DNA of 64,000 bases from Psychrobacter sp. Pi2-1. GTDB taxonomy: Bacteria; Pseudomonadota; Gammaproteobacteria; Pseudomonadales; Moraxellaceae. Location of the stretch: NCBI RefSeq assembly GCF_904846645.1, contig NZ_CAJHBO010000002.1, positions 148,239 to 212,238 of the forward strand, given 5' to 3'. The position numbers and the translations under genes were made by a program. The number at the start of each line of letters is the position of its first letter. The stretch's first letter is position 1. Below, one piece after another: positions 45,858-56,434 of this stretch. The notes beneath the pieces were generated by a model that did no database searches, was not told the DNA's origin, and was given only the letters and a program-made list of their open reading frames with translations.

Positions 45858-46142
45858 CTATTGCAGATATGTATTTTCATTTAAATTTTTATTTGTATAG
45901 CGATAGCCTTTAGATTCTATACATGCTTTAAGTAAAGTGTTTTCTTTTTCAGGGCTAACATTTGCCATCCCAATATCGTAACGACATTTCTGTAAAGCGC
46001 TATTTACATCATGTTGTGCCACACCTGCTTTCTGCCATGTAGGTTGTGCCATTTGCGTTGAGCGATACATTGTGGGGTCGGTTGTACATCCAGTAATAGC
46101 AACTACAGAAATAGCAAGAATCTTGAACATACTACGTTTCAT
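45858..46142 (-). CDS. Small lipoprotein of unknown function
   Basis: 94 residues with a type-II signal peptide (MKRSMFKILAISVVAITGC; lipidated Cys19). The mature part of 75 residues contains two cysteines (LQKCRYDIG and LLKACIESKGYRY), a spacing seen in many small Acinetobacter/Psychrobacter lipoproteins with a possible disulfide. It lies between nqrF and the SDR gene on the same strand. Confidence 0.72.
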   Translation of the reverse strand: MKRSMFKILAISVVAITGCTTDPTMYRSTQMAQPTWQKAGVAQHDVNSALQKCRYDIGMANVSPEKENTLLKACIESKGYRYTNKNLNENTYLQ

Positions 46143-46237
46143 ATTTTGACCTTAGTTTAAAAATGTTAGCTAAAAATTCTTTATCTTTTATCAAATGTTA
46201 ACAAGAAAAACCAATAATTGTAAGTTTTTGGAAACAA

Positions 46238-46267
46238 AAAAAGAGCCTCAATTGAGACTCTTTTTTA
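46238..46267 (-). terminator. Terminator-like hairpin near nqrF
   Basis: AAAGAGCCTCAATTGAGACTCTTTTTT, an AAAGAG-CTCAATTGAG-CTCTTT hairpin with a C/A mismatch and flanking A and T runs. On the minus strand it lies just downstream of nqrF and probably ends the nqr operon; it also faces upstream of the lipoprotein gene. Confidence 0.75.
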
Positions 46268-46302
46268 TTCTTAGATTTGTGCTGTCAGATTAAGTATCTA
46301 AC

Positions 46303-47538
46303 TTAACCACCGAAATCATCAAGCATGATGTTTTCATCTTCCACGCCCATGCTGTGTAGCATGTCGATTACAGCAGCGTTCATCATCGGTGGCCCACACA
46401 TGTAGTATTCACAGTCTTCTGGGTTTGGATGATCTTTCAGATAGTTTTCGAGCAATACATTATGGATAAAGCCTGTTGGACCTTCCCAGTTATCTTCTGG
46501 TAATGGGTCAGACAGTGCAACATGCCACTCAAAGTTATCGAACTCTTCTTCTAGCTGATCATAGTCTTCAACGTAGAACATCTCACGAATAGAACGAGCA
46601 CCATACCAGAAGCTAATCTTACGATCAGTGTTCAAACGTTTAAGCTGATCAAAGATATGTGAGCGCATTGGAGCCATACCAGCACCACCACCAACAAAGA
46701 TCATTTCAGCTTCGGTCTTCTTGGCAAAGAACTCACCATAAGGACCTGAAACTGTCACTTTGTCACCAGGTACTAAGCTAAATACCCATGAAGACATTTT
46801 GCCTGGTGGAATACCGTCAGGACCACGTGGCGGTGGACTTGCGATACGAATATTAAACTTGATGAGGCCTTTTTCTTCAGGATAGTTGGCCATTGAGTAA
46901 GCACGGATAACTGGCTCATCAACTTTCGAGACATAGTTGAAGATACCGAATTTTTCCCAGTCTTCTCTATACTCTTCATCAATCACAAAGTCTTTGTAGT
47001 GCACTTCATGCGGTGGCGCTTCAAGCTGCACATAACCACCAGCGCGGAAGTTTACTTCTTCGCCTTCTGGAATTTTTAGTACCAGCTCTTTAATGAAAGT
47101 GGCAACGTTATCGTTAGAGATAACTTCACATTCCCATTTCTGTACATCAAAGAACTCAGGATCAATCTCAATTTTCATGTCTTGCTTAACAGCTACCTGA
47201 CAAGCTAAGCGCATGTGATTGCGGATTTCACCTTGAGTAAAATAGCCTTCTTCGGTGGGCAAAATAGAACCACCACCTTCAATAACGCGGCAACGACACT
47301 GCGCACAAGTACCACCACCACCACAAGCTGAAGATAAAAATATACCTTCGCCCGCTAGCGTTTGTAGTAGTTTGCCGCCAGCTGGTGTCACCACATCATT
47401 ATCGGGATTATCATTAATATGGATAGTGACATCGCCTGAACTGACCAGTCTTGAGCGCGCCGCCAAAATAATAGCGACGAGGCCCATGATGATCAAGGTA
47501 AACATAGCAACGCCACCAATCGCCGTAGCGTAATCCAT
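46303..47538 (-). CDS. nqrF: Na+-NQR subunit F
   Basis: 411-residue NADH-oxidising subunit. One N-terminal TM (about 5-26) precedes a 2Fe-2S ferredoxin domain with ligands C72, C78, C81 and C113 ([13 protein letters not shown]...LAC). A ferredoxin-reductase FAD domain (RAYSMANYP) and an NADH domain ([24 protein letters not shown]) follow. It ends with DDFGG, as in Vibrio. It is the last gene of nqrABCDEF, 122 bases after nqrE, so there may be an extra promoter or leader in front. Confidence 0.97.
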   Translation of the reverse strand: MDYATAIGGVAMFTLIIMGLVAIILAARSRLVSSGDVTIHINDNPDNDVVTPAGGKLLQTLAGEGIFLSSACGGGGTCAQCRCRVIEGGGSILPTEEGYFTQGEIRNHMRLACQVAVKQDMKIEIDPEFFDVQKWECEVISNDNVATFIKELVLKIPEGEEVNFRAGGYVQLEAPPHEVHYKDFVIDEEYREDWEKFGIFNYVSKVDEPVIRAYSMANYPEEKGLIKFNIRIASPPPRGPDGIPPGKMSSWVFSLVPGDKVTVSGPYGEFFAKKTEAEMIFVGGGAGMAPMRSHIFDQLKRLNTDRKISFWYGARSIREMFYVEDYDQLEEEFDNFEWHVALSDPLPEDNWEGPTGFIHNVLLENYLKDHPNPEDCEYYMCGPPMMNAAVIDMLHSMGVEDENIMLDDFGG

Positions 47539-47660
47539 GGTAGGTATCCTTAATCTATGGGGTAGGGGTGTGGGGGCATAATCTATGCTGTACCCAAACC
47601 TCTACCGAATAAATGAATTAAATAAGTCAAATAGCTAATGAAAGCTTTGAGCTTAGCGGT

Positions 47661-48269
47661 TTAGATGGACATACCACCGAACGACATAAAGCCGAGCGAC
47701 ATAAGACCAACCGTGATAAAAGTAATACCAAGACCACGCAGCGGTGCTGGAATGTCTGAGTATTTTAGCTTTTCACGGATACCCGCCAATGCTGTAATAG
47801 CAAGTGCCCAACCGAAGCCTGCACCCACACCATAGACAACAGATTCACCAAAGTTATAGTCACGCTCAACCATAAATAATACACCACCCAAGATGGCACA
47901 GTTTACGGTGATGAGTGGTAAGAATACCCCAAGTGCGTTATATAGACTTGGTACAAACTTGTCCAAGAACATCTCTAGGATCTGTACGGTGGCTGCAATC
48001 AAACCGATATAACTTAGCAATCCTAAGAAGCTCAAGTCGATATCAGGGAAACCTGCCCATGCCAGCGCACCATCTTTTAGGATAAACTGGAATAGTAAAT
48101 TGTTTAGTGGAACGGTAATTGCCATAACGACAATAACCGCAACACCTAGACCAATCGCTGTAGAGACTTTTTTGGATACGGCCAAAAAAGTACACATGCC
48201 TAAGAAGTAGGCAAGCGCCATGTTCTCGATAAAGACTGAGGTTATAAATAAACTAACATAATGTCCCAT
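47661..48269 (-). CDS. nqrE: Na+-NQR subunit E
   Basis: 202-residue integral membrane subunit with six TM helices. With NqrD it holds the membrane-embedded iron center on conserved cysteines ([11 protein letters not shown] and NCAILGG). Its start codon overlaps the nqrD stop by one base, showing translational coupling. Confidence 0.96.
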   Translation of the reverse strand: MGHYVSLFITSVFIENMALAYFLGMCTFLAVSKKVSTAIGLGVAVIVVMAITVPLNNLLFQFILKDGALAWAGFPDIDLSFLGLLSYIGLIAATVQILEMFLDKFVPSLYNALGVFLPLITVNCAILGGVLFMVERDYNFGESVVYGVGAGFGWALAITALAGIREKLKYSDIPAPLRGLGITFITVGLMSLGFMSFGGMSI

Positions 48270-48940
48270 TAGTGACCGCCTCCATGTGCCATGCCTTTAG
48301 ACTGCGGCTTCATTACAAACTCAGCTTCTTCAACTTGTTCTGGTTTCCAGATACGGACAACAGCGATGAACAAACCAATGATAAAGAACGCTGATGGTGG
48401 CAATAGTAATAGACCGTTTGGTATATACCAACCGCCATCAGTGACTGGCTGTAGAATCGTAACACCGAACCAAGTACCAGCACCCAATAGCTCACGGATA
48501 GTTGCGACGAATAGCAATACTGCTGAGTAACCAAGACCGTTACCGATACCGTCTAAAAAGCTTGGGATTGGTGGGTTGCTCATAGCAAATGCTTCAGCAC
48601 GACCCATAACGATACAGTTAGTGATAATCAGACCAACGAAAACTGACAAACCTTTACTAACGTCATAAGCCACCGCTTTTAGCACCTGATCAACCAAGAT
48701 AACCAACGAAGCAATAATCGTCATCTGTACGATGATACGAATGCTCGATGGAATCTGTTTACGGATGATCGAGATAAAGAAGCTTGAAAATGCCGTTACC
48801 AAAGTCAATGCCACACACATGACCATAGCGTTAGCCATGCTGGTAGTGACAGCCAATGCCGAACAGATACCAAGGATCTGTAGGGCAATAGGGTTATTAT
48901 CAAAGATAGGCGTGGTTAAAATGCTTTTAGTGTCAGCCAT
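48269..48940 (-). CDS. nqrD: Na+-NQR subunit D
   Basis: 223-residue six-TM membrane subunit, partner of NqrE. Conserved cysteine segments are [15 protein letters not shown] and [14 protein letters not shown]. The C-terminus is acidic then His/Gly-rich (GMAHGGGH). It follows nqrC with a one-base gap and overlaps nqrE by one base. Confidence 0.96.
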   Translation of the reverse strand: MADTKSILTTPIFDNNPIALQILGICSALAVTTSMANAMVMCVALTLVTAFSSFFISIIRKQIPSSIRIIVQMTIIASLVILVDQVLKAVAYDVSKGLSVFVGLIITNCIVMGRAEAFAMSNPPIPSFLDGIGNGLGYSAVLLFVATIRELLGAGTWFGVTILQPVTDGGWYIPNGLLLLPPSAFFIIGLFIAVVRIWKPEQVEEAEFVMKPQSKGMAHGGGH

Positions 48941-48941
48941 G

Positions 48942-49844
48942 TTATGCCTCCTTGCCGTTTGCTACTGGTAGCTTGGCTGCCAATTCGGTTTTAGGTTGAG
49001 CTGCCAGCTTTGATTGATTTGCTTGTGTCTTTGCATTATCAATTGTTTGACCGCTCTGTTCACGTAGCTTATCTAGATAAGGCTTATAACCTTGCTCGCC
49101 CAACCAAAATTGGATCATGTTACTGACACCGCGACTGGTCAAAGTTGCACCACTGATGCCATCAACCCAATTGTCTTTTGGCGTACCAGCTTTGGTCACA
49201 CCAGTTGCCACGTTACCATTTTCATCATAAGACTGGATACCGGTCCACTGTGCGCGCCATTCTGGCTCTTCAATACGTGCACCAAGACCTGGAGTTTCTT
49301 TATGCTCATAAAAACTGATGCCTTTGATGGTATTCATATCACTCTCAAGTGTTAAGAAACCATAAATCGTACCCCATAGGCCATAGCCTTGAACAGGCAA
49401 TACGACCGTTTCTGGCTGACCTGCGTCATCATTTTTGACATAGACCTTGGCGTATTTTGGCTTACGCCCAATACCAGCAGGATCGTTATCACCCAAGTCT
49501 TCACTTAGGGCTTGGTTCTTTGTTGCTTGACTGGCGTCATAAGCGTTACGATCAGGGATGCCAGCAGTTTTTAGCGCATCGTCATCGAGATAAGTACCTT
49601 CGTTTAGATCAATGATTTTTACTTCAAAGTCTTTAAAACGTTCGGCAACATCATCTGCTGTATCAGACTCAGCATCAAACAAGTCAGCCGCAACTAAGAT
49701 ATTTTTGTTACGGTCTAAACGTGCGTTTTCAACTTGTGCAGGTTTTAGACCAACAGCCACTGCTGAGACCAACACTGAACACACCAAGCATAGCGTCAAG
49801 GCCACACTGATGGTTTTCGCGTTATTACTTTTGGGCTTGGACAT
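48942..49844 (-). CDS. nqrC: Na+-NQR subunit C
   Basis: 300-residue subunit with an N-terminal TM (about 9-31) and a periplasmic FMN-binding domain. The covalent FMN threonine is in the motif [13 protein letters not shown], the target of ApbE. The C-terminal 40 residues beyond the FMN domain ([18 protein letters not shown]...) are an Ala/Lys-rich extension longer than in Vibrio NqrC. The start overlaps the end of nqrB by 20 bases. Confidence 0.96.
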   Translation of the reverse strand: MSKPKSNNAKTISVALTLCLVCSVLVSAVAVGLKPAQVENARLDRNKNILVAADLFDAESDTADDVAERFKDFEVKIIDLNEGTYLDDDALKTAGIPDRNAYDASQATKNQALSEDLGDNDPAGIGRKPKYAKVYVKNDDAGQPETVVLPVQGYGLWGTIYGFLTLESDMNTIKGISFYEHKETPGLGARIEEPEWRAQWTGIQSYDENGNVATGVTKAGTPKDNWVDGISGATLTSRGVSNMIQFWLGEQGYKPYLDKLREQSGQTIDNAKTQANQSKLAAQPKTELAAKLPVANGKEA

Positions 49845-51060
49845 AGCGAACCCTCCGAGCGGTTTGGCGTTTGATATTTGCTTGAGTCACAAAGTAATCA
49901 AACAATGGAGCAAATAAGTTGGCGAATAGAATGGCCAGCATGATGCCTTCTGGGAAAGCAGGGTTGATGACGCGAATCAATACGGTCATAAAACCAATCA
50001 AGATACCGTAAGCCCAGCGGCCTTTGTTTGTATGCGCAGCTGATACTGGATCGGTTGCCATAAATACAGCACCGAAAGCAAAGCCACCGATAACTAAGTG
50101 CCAGTAGAACGGCAAGCTCATCATCATGTTGTCTTCAGAGCCAATCATGTTGAACACAAGAGACGTCGCAATCAGACCGACCACACAACCTGCCATAATG
50201 CGCCAAGAGGCAATACGCGTCCATAGCAACACTGCCGCACCCATTAGGATGGCTAGCGTCGATACTTCACCGATACTACCTTGCATATTACCTAAGAATG
50301 CATCACTCCACGTGATGGCATTACCATAAACGTCGACGAAGTCCTGAGGAACCACACCAAGGGCTGCAAGGCCAAGAGGGGTTGCACCTGAGAAACCATC
50401 TACTGCCGTCCATACTGAGTCACCAGACATATAGGCTGGATAAGCAAAGTATAGGAATGCACGACCCGATAGGGCAGGGTTAAGGAAGTTTTTACCAGTA
50501 CCACCGAACACTTCTTTTGCGACGACTACACCAAAGATAATACCTAGGGCAACTTGCCATAAAGGAATATCAGGTGGTAGACATAATGCAAATAGAACTG
50601 AAGTCACAAAGAAACCTTCGTTGACTTCGTGTCCACGGACGACAGCAAAGATAATCTCACAGAGAATACCTACCGCAAACGTCACGATGTAAATAGGCAA
50701 AAACTGCATTGCACCATAGACGAAGCTTGCCCAAATACTGTCTGGGTTATAGCCTGCCATGCTAGTGATCACAGTACGCCAGCCTTCAGGCTGTAAGCCA
50801 AGCTGAGCGATGGCGGTTAGTGCTTGATGACCAATGTTGTACATACCCCAAAACATCGCTGGGAAGGTACATAGCCATACGGTAATCATAATACGCTTTA
50901 GGTCAATGCCGTCACGTACATGCGATGATGCATAAGTGGTTGAGCTTGGTTGACGTAAGAACGTATCAAACATCTCAAAAATAGCGTAGTACTTTTCGTG
51001 TTTGCCGCCTTTGGTGAAAGATGGCTCCATACGATCGAACATATTGTGTAAAAATTTCAT
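49825..51060 (-). CDS. nqrB: Na+-NQR subunit B
   Basis: 411-residue multi-TM subunit carrying covalent FMN on the threonine of FSGATPLG and non-covalent riboflavin. It forms the sodium-translocating core with NqrD/E. Length and the N-terminal [20 protein letters not shown] pattern match the family. It overlaps nqrC by 20 bases and starts 5 bases after nqrA. Confidence 0.97.
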   Translation of the reverse strand: MKFLHNMFDRMEPSFTKGGKHEKYYAIFEMFDTFLRQPSSTTYASSHVRDGIDLKRIMITVWLCTFPAMFWGMYNIGHQALTAIAQLGLQPEGWRTVITSMAGYNPDSIWASFVYGAMQFLPIYIVTFAVGILCEIIFAVVRGHEVNEGFFVTSVLFALCLPPDIPLWQVALGIIFGVVVAKEVFGGTGKNFLNPALSGRAFLYFAYPAYMSGDSVWTAVDGFSGATPLGLAALGVVPQDFVDVYGNAITWSDAFLGNMQGSIGEVSTLAILMGAAVLLWTRIASWRIMAGCVVGLIATSLVFNMIGSEDNMMMSLPFYWHLVIGGFAFGAVFMATDPVSAAHTNKGRWAYGILIGFMTVLIRVINPAFPEGIMLAILFANLFAPLFDYFVTQANIKRQTARRVRYVQAQK

Positions 51061-51065
51061 CGTGG

Positions 51066-52418
51066 TTAGCCCTCCAGCTCAATGCGCGTTAAGTTATCAC
51101 GCAAAATATCACCGAATTCATATTTGCCAGGAGATACAAAGGTGCATAGTGCCAAATCTTCTTCGTCCAGTTCAAGCACACCCAGGTCTACGGCACTAAT
51201 GATGTCTTCGACAATCAATGCACGTAGTAATTGAGTTGGTAGGTAATCTTGTGGCATGACTTCTTCATAGACACCGATTGGTACCATTGCTCGTGGTGAG
51301 CCGTTACTTGTGGTAGTAAAGTCGTATTTTTTGCCACCAAAGAACTGCGAAATATAGATAGGCAGTTTTGAGAAGCGGTTTTTACCTGGAGTAAAGAAAT
51401 GGAACGCAGGACGCTCACGGCCTTCAGTCAATACGCTGATCTGATTGTGAAAACGACCTAGATAGGCGATGTTTTCAAACACTTTGCGACCAGACAATAC
51501 TGAACCTGAAATGATACGGTTCTCGCCAGCAGCCAGTTTACCTTTGGTCAATGCAGTGATATCAGCACCACGTTCAGTCATAACCAAATGCGGGTTAGTG
51601 ACAGCAGGACCTGCTAAGCTCACCATGCGGCGCGTATATAGACGACCTGTCGTGAACAATTTACCGATGGCAATCACGTCTTGATAACCAATCGTCCATA
51701 CGGTTACACCGCGGCTGATAGGGTGCAAGAAATGAATGTGCGTACCAGCAAGACCAGCTGGATGCTTACCAGCAAAACCATGATACTCAGTGACGTTATT
51801 CGCTGCAGTTTTTGCAACTGGCGTCAGTTGGGCATCGCCGTGATGGCAGACAAAGGTCTTTGGACTAAGCGTAGATAATACAGCAAGTCCATCATTGAAC
51901 GCTTGTAGCTGCTCATTGATCACAAGCATCGGGTCAAAGGCAAGTGGATTAGTATCCATTGCTGTGACAAAGATGGCATGTGGACGAGCACCGATTTCGG
52001 GTGCGCGGCTATAAGGACGCGTACGGAACGCCGTCCATTCGCCAGAGGCAATCAGTTGGGTTTCAACGACTTCAGAGTCTAGGTCAGCAAGCTGCTGTGA
52101 GTCATAGCGCTCAAAGTCTACTTCTTCACCATTTGGGTCGACCGCAATCACAAGACTCTCAAACACTCGACGTTCGCCACGTTTAACAGCGACGACCTTA
52201 CCGGCAGCAGGGGCAGTGTAGATCACGCCAACACGTTTTTTGTCTTCATAAACGGGCTGACCTTTGGCTACAATGTCACCTTCTTTGACATTCATAGTGG
52301 GCTTCATGCCCACATAATCATAGCCAACAAGTGCTACATGTGTCGGTTGGTGCTCAGATATCTCGCGGGAGGGTTCACCAGTGATGGGCAAATCCAAACC
52401 TTTTTTGATGGTAATCAT
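51066..52418 (-). CDS. nqrA: Na+-NQR subunit A
   Basis: 450-residue cytoplasmic quinone-associated subunit. It starts [17 protein letters not shown], with [19 protein letters not shown] (biotinyl/RnfC-like domain) and later [29 protein letters not shown]. It is the first gene of nqrABCDEF; the promoter must lie in the long gap at 52419-53531. No strong Shine-Dalgarno precedes the ATG. Confidence 0.97.
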   Translation of the reverse strand: MITIKKGLDLPITGEPSREISEHQPTHVALVGYDYVGMKPTMNVKEGDIVAKGQPVYEDKKRVGVIYTAPAAGKVVAVKRGERRVFESLVIAVDPNGEEVDFERYDSQQLADLDSEVVETQLIASGEWTAFRTRPYSRAPEIGARPHAIFVTAMDTNPLAFDPMLVINEQLQAFNDGLAVLSTLSPKTFVCHHGDAQLTPVAKTAANNVTEYHGFAGKHPAGLAGTHIHFLHPISRGVTVWTIGYQDVIAIGKLFTTGRLYTRRMVSLAGPAVTNPHLVMTERGADITALTKGKLAAGENRIISGSVLSGRKVFENIAYLGRFHNQISVLTEGRERPAFHFFTPGKNRFSKLPIYISQFFGGKKYDFTTTSNGSPRAMVPIGVYEEVMPQDYLPTQLLRALIVEDIISAVDLGVLELDEEDLALCTFVSPGKYEFGDILRDNLTRIELEG

Positions 52419-53531
52419 AAGCGAAAACTTAGTCCATAGTCTAAAACGATACCAGACGTCCTGTTTGGTATATCGGTAGCATGAACATTTGTATCACTCA
52501 ATAAAGCCTTCAATCGTCTATTTCCTTTATAGTGAAATAGGGATGAAAGCTCTGTGAAGACAATACATGATCATAACTACTAGTAAGAGTATTAACGCTG
52601 ACCTTAGACTCCTTAACAACACGTTAATGTCTTATTCGAATTACCAAAGTGGCGACTGGCTACCAAGGTGTATGCTAAAACCGCTTCATCGAAATCAATT
52701 ACTACAGCACATGGCTAAAATAGACTGGTTTAAATGCAAATGGCTTTATCACACGTTTCATTGAAATTTAAAACTTGTAACACCAGTATGTTTGACCATC
52801 TCTCGTTCACTAATACCGTTTACAGATATTCGATAGAATAAGAGTGTGGCCAAATAACGATCTATTAAGGTAGATGATATACTGGTTAAAAGACAAACTA
52901 GCTAAGCAACTGATAAGCAAACTTCACTTATTATAAGCTGCTATAGTTTTAATCGTAACGGTTTTAATATAGTTAGCTAGTGATAGGGACTTGCAAGACA
53001 TCTAATTGAGGTTAAATACCGCAGAATCGATGGTTTAGAGACTATTGGTTGAGATTTTTTCAGATAGTCCTTTTTAGCAATTTCTTGGCCAATATTTTAT
53101 TGGCGTATTGAACGATTGCTCGATCCATCCTGATCACCATGCTGTATTAGTGAGTTGTAACAACTCAACAAAAAGCGTAACACATGGTTACTATCACATA
53201 GAAACAAATAAAAATTTACCTAGGATTATACGCTAAATTGACCTAAAATTGCCAGTCAGTAATAGAATTTAACGATTGTTGGTAGTGATTCTACGTATTA
53301 AAACTTATGGTTATGATTGTCTAGTTTCTGTTTTTCTTATTTGTATTCAAACAGATTGCTAACTTAGCGATGTCTTGGTTTTCGATCTGTCCATAATTTA
53401 TGCTACTTTTAAGCAGCGTTTTCTCTCGTTATTTGATGCTTCGATTTATTTGATGCTTCGATAACGTTTCATTCTCAAAATTTTAATTTACTAAATTTAT
53501 TGCCAATCTTGTGCTTTATAAGGAATGCTAT
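52419..53531. other. 1.1-kb non-coding stretch between nqrA and hisA
   Basis: AT-rich and with no convincing gene on either strand; a 65-codon frame at 52567-52764 shows no protein-like pattern. It contains an inverted repeat ATACCA / TGGTAT at 52449-52471 in front of nqrA. It also has a 17-base near-perfect palindrome TGAGTTGT-A-ACAACTCA at 53151-53167 and a weak hairpin GACTAT/ATAGTC at 53040-53069 followed by CTTTTTAG. Promoters for nqr and hisA are expected. Decayed coding sequence or an unrecognised RNA is possible. Confidence 0.5.
53151..53167. promoter_or_regulatory. Operator-like palindrome
   Basis: TGAGTTGTAACAACTCA: 8-base arms around a single central A, a size and symmetry typical of dimeric repressor operators. 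The protein is unknown. It is not followed by a T-run, so a terminator is unlikely. Confidence 0.4.
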
Positions 53532-54269
53532 ATGTGTGCTGTGCCTGTCATTATCCCGGCTATTGATTTAAAAGATGGTAAGTGTGTACGTTTAAAACAA
53601 GGCCGTATGGAAGATGATACGGTATTCTCTGATGATCCAGTTGCCATGGCAGCACGTTGGGTAGATGAAGGTGCGCGTCGCCTGCATTTGGTCGATTTGA
53701 ATGGTGCTTTTGATGGCGTGCCAGTACATAGACAAGTGGTCAATGATATCACCAAAGCCTATCCGAACCTGCCTATTCAATTGGGTGGCGGTGTACGTAA
53801 CATGAACACTATCGAGCAGTATATTACCGCAGGTTTGACGTATATCATTATTGGTACAAAAGCCGTTGAAGATCCTGATTTTGTCGCGGAAGCTTGCCGC
53901 GAATTTGCAGGGCATATCATTGTCGGTATCGATGCCAAAGACGGTATGGTGGCGACACATGGCTGGGCAAATGTTACCGATACCAAGGCAACTGAGCTTG
54001 CCAAGCGTTTTGCTGATGTGGGTGTCTCGTCTATTGTGTATACTGATATTGCCCGTGATGGCATGATGCAAGGGGTCAACGTAGAGCAAACCGTCAATTT
54101 GGCACGTGAAGGCGGATTACCAGTGATTGCATCAGGTGGCGTTACTGATATGAAAGACATTGAGCTATTGAAGCCTTATGGCGACTGTATAGAAGGTATT
54201 ATCACTGGCCGTGCTATCTACGAAGGCACATTGAACTTGAGTGAGGCGCAGCGCTATCTAGACAGCTAA
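53532..54269 (+). CDS. hisA: HisA phosphoribosylformimino-AICAR-P isomerase
   Basis: 245-residue TIM-barrel isomerase of histidine biosynthesis. The catalytic Asp is in [13 protein letters not shown] (D12), and the second half-barrel Asp lies in [28 protein letters not shown] and [12 protein letters not shown] are family signatures. The ATG at 53532 is preferred over the GTG at 53511 because AAGGAATGCTAT lies just before it. hisF and hisH are not adjacent. Confidence 0.96.
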   Translation: MCAVPVIIPAIDLKDGKCVRLKQGRMEDDTVFSDDPVAMAARWVDEGARRLHLVDLNGAFDGVPVHRQVVNDITKAYPNLPIQLGGGVRNMNTIEQYITAGLTYIIIGTKAVEDPDFVAEACREFAGHIIVGIDAKDGMVATHGWANVTDTKATELAKRFADVGVSSIVYTDIARDGMMQGVNVEQTVNLAREGGLPVIASGGVTDMKDIELLKPYGDCIEGIITGRAIYEGTLNLSEAQRYLDS

Positions 54270-54325
54270 CGCTCAAAGTTAGTAAAAACGTAATGGTACA
54301 AACTCTATAACAGCAAAGGATGCTT

Positions 54326-55954
54326 ATGGACACTTATCTTGACCGCCTAAGGATACGTCATCTTCTAAGAGCGTGGGGTCAAATGGTGTTGCTACTAAGC
54401 ATCTTTTGTACGTTGCCAGCCTATGCTGCTGGTGAAGAGGTTTCTGGTATTGCAGCGGCATTGGGTGTAGAGGAAGCAATACCTGATAATACAACGACAG
54501 CAGATGACGACACGTCAGAAACTAACATTTCCACACCGACTCCTGCCCCGCCACCCGCAATCAATGGCGAAAGTACCAATAATGGTCAAATTGAAACCAC
54601 ACCCACCCTCCAAAAAGACAACGACATCCGTCAGCGAATCAATGGTATCTTTTCTGAAATAGAAGGATTACAAGCTGTCACTGTCAGTGTTACTCAAGGT
54701 GTTGTCACCTTGGCGGGAGAGACTGCCAACGAAAAAAAGGCGCAGCAAGCCATCAATCTGACCAACCGTTTGACAGACGTCGTAACGGTTGATGACAATA
54801 TCAACCGTACACTAGATGTTCAAGAAAACGTATCGACAGTTTATCAGGGTCTAAAAGCGCAGGTGACTAATCTAGTGAAGGCGCTACCGCTACTATTGGT
54901 CGGCATTGTTATATTTGCCTTGGTGGCATGGTTTGGTAGTTGGTTATCTAGACGCAAAAAAATGTGGCAGCGCCTCACGCCCAATCCTTTTGTCGCTGAG
55001 CTCTTGTCGCAGACCATTAAAGTTATCTTTATTATTTTTGGTCTGATTCTAGGACTAAGTCTAATAGGTGCAGAGACTATTTTAGGCACATTGCTTGGTG
55101 GGGCAGGTGTCATTGGTATTGCGGTTGGTTTCGCAGTCAAAGATACCATTGAAAATTATATCGCTTCACTAATGCTGAGCATTCGCCAACCTTTTCGTGC
55201 CCGTGATCATATCGTGATTAATGGACAAGAGGGCATCGTGGTTCGCTTGACCTCACGTGCGACAATACTGATGACACTGGATGGTAATCAGCTGCGCATT
55301 CCAAATGCTGAAGTGTTTAAAGGTACGATTCTAAACTATACCAAAAATCCTGAGCGTCGCTTCACCTTTGAGCTGGGCGTTGATGCCAATGATGATCCAT
55401 TAGCAGCAATCAAAGTCGGATTGGATGCGATACATACACTGGCGTTTGTCTTGGATGAGCCTAAGGCAATTGCGGTCATTACCAATGTCGGCGATTCTAA
55501 TATTGTTTTGGAATTTCAGGTTTGGGTAGATCAATCAGAGACTGACTTTGCCAAAGCACGCAGTATCGCCATTCGTGAGACCAAGCATGCACTAGAAGAT
55601 AAAGGCTTTAGCTTACCTGAGCCTATATATCGTCTGCGTTTTAATAATAAGTTAGAAAAAGCCTTTGAACACATGCAAAGCAGTGTCAGCAATGCTAATA
55701 ATATTCAATCTGATATAACGATTACTCCGACTATCCCTAAACCTGCTGAAGCAAATCAGGTCAGCGAGAGTCATACGGATGACCAAGATAAAAAACAAGC
55801 CAAGGCTCGAGCCAAAACCATTTTGCAAGGTCGCAGTGCTAATGAGGTTTTCGATGCCCGTCCTGACGATAAGCTGATGGAAAAGGTTGAGCAAGAGATT
55901 GCTCAAAGCTCAGATGAGACTGACTTATTGAATAATAATAGCCCTCAAGAATAG
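54326..55954 (+). CDS. BON-domain MscS-type mechanosensitive channel
   Basis: About 542 residues (two more from the overlapping ATG at 54320; AAAGGA is placed best for 54326). Numbered from 54320, it has a signal peptide (cleavage near AYA-AG, 36). A disordered Thr/Pro/Asp linker (50-98) and a BON domain (about 100-168, RQRINGIFSEIEGLQAVTVS ... VVTLAGET) follow. TM1 is at 186-208, TM2 at 232-250 and the pore helix at 252-285 (GTLLGGAGVIGIAVGFAVKD). The MscS beta domain and a charged C-terminus complete it. The pore keeps the Gly/Ala packing of MscS. The BON domain would be periplasmic and might bind membrane or peptidoglycan. Confidence 0.9.
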   Translation: MDTYLDRLRIRHLLRAWGQMVLLLSIFCTLPAYAAGEEVSGIAAALGVEEAIPDNTTTADDDTSETNISTPTPAPPPAINGESTNNGQIETTPTLQKDNDIRQRINGIFSEIEGLQAVTVSVTQGVVTLAGETANEKKAQQAINLTNRLTDVVTVDDNINRTLDVQENVSTVYQGLKAQVTNLVKALPLLLVGIVIFALVAWFGSWLSRRKKMWQRLTPNPFVAELLSQTIKVIFIIFGLILGLSLIGAETILGTLLGGAGVIGIAVGFAVKDTIENYIASLMLSIRQPFRARDHIVINGQEGIVVRLTSRATILMTLDGNQLRIPNAEVFKGTILNYTKNPERRFTFELGVDANDDPLAAIKVGLDAIHTLAFVLDEPKAIAVITNVGDSNIVLEFQVWVDQSETDFAKARSIAIRETKHALEDKGFSLPEPIYRLRFNNKLEKAFEHMQSSVSNANNIQSDITITPTIPKPAEANQVSESHTDDQDKKQAKARAKTILQGRSANEVFDARPDDKLMEKVEQEIAQSSDETDLLNNNSPQE

Positions 55955-56035
55955 ATGTTAAACGTTAAATAAAGTTTAGGCATAGAAAGTGCAACAGAAT
56001 CTATATTTGGTGGTTATTCAAATACGGGGCTTTTT

Positions 56036-56317
56036 ATGGAAATGAAACACGTTATTATCTTTGCAATAATTGGTATTGTGGCATTGCTTGGCTTTAACAT
56101 TATCAATGGCAATAGTCGCGAACAAAATAGAGAGATTGCAACCAGTAGTGTAGAGGCTGAACAGCCTGATTCTACAGTAGCTACCTCTGACACAGATATT
56201 ACTAGCCAGCCACTTAGTCAACAGCCGAAAGCTATCGTAGATAGTGCGACCAGTAAAATTGACCAAGCGCAGCAAGCCGAACAAGACCGTGTAGATCAAT
56301 TAGACGATGCGCAATAG
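56036..56317 (+). CDS. Small membrane-anchored protein of unknown function
   Basis: 93 residues with one N-terminal TM or uncleaved signal (MKHVIIFAIIGIVALLGFNI, about 3-23) and a Gln/Asp/Ser-rich soluble tail (AEQPDSTVATSDTD ... AEQDRVDQLDDAQ). No family is recognised. It lies 81 bases after the MscS gene, in the same direction, and ahead of a strong terminator, which suggests co-transcription. Confidence 0.65.
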   Translation: MEMKHVIIFAIIGIVALLGFNIINGNSREQNREIATSSVEAEQPDSTVATSDTDITSQPLSQQPKAIVDSATSKIDQAQQAEQDRVDQLDDAQ

Positions 56318-56363
56318 GCACAATAAATAGCTATGCTATCTATAACTTAAAAATACAACGCAT

Positions 56364-56397
56364 AAAAAAGGCTAACGATTACGTTAGCCTTTTTTAT
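56364..56397 (+). terminator. Terminator between the small membrane protein gene and rnr
   Basis: AAAAAAGGCTAACG-ATTA-CGTTAGCCTTTTTT, a perfect symmetrical hairpin between convergent genes. Confidence 0.92.
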
Positions 56398-56434
56398 TGT
56401 ATTACAACATCAGTACCTAAGCATCAGTCTAAGC

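Noticed and set aside
52567..52764. 65-codon open frame in the nqrA-hisA gap
   Set aside because: No ribosome-binding site, no protein-like pattern or recognisable family; it lies in AT-rich non-coding sequence.
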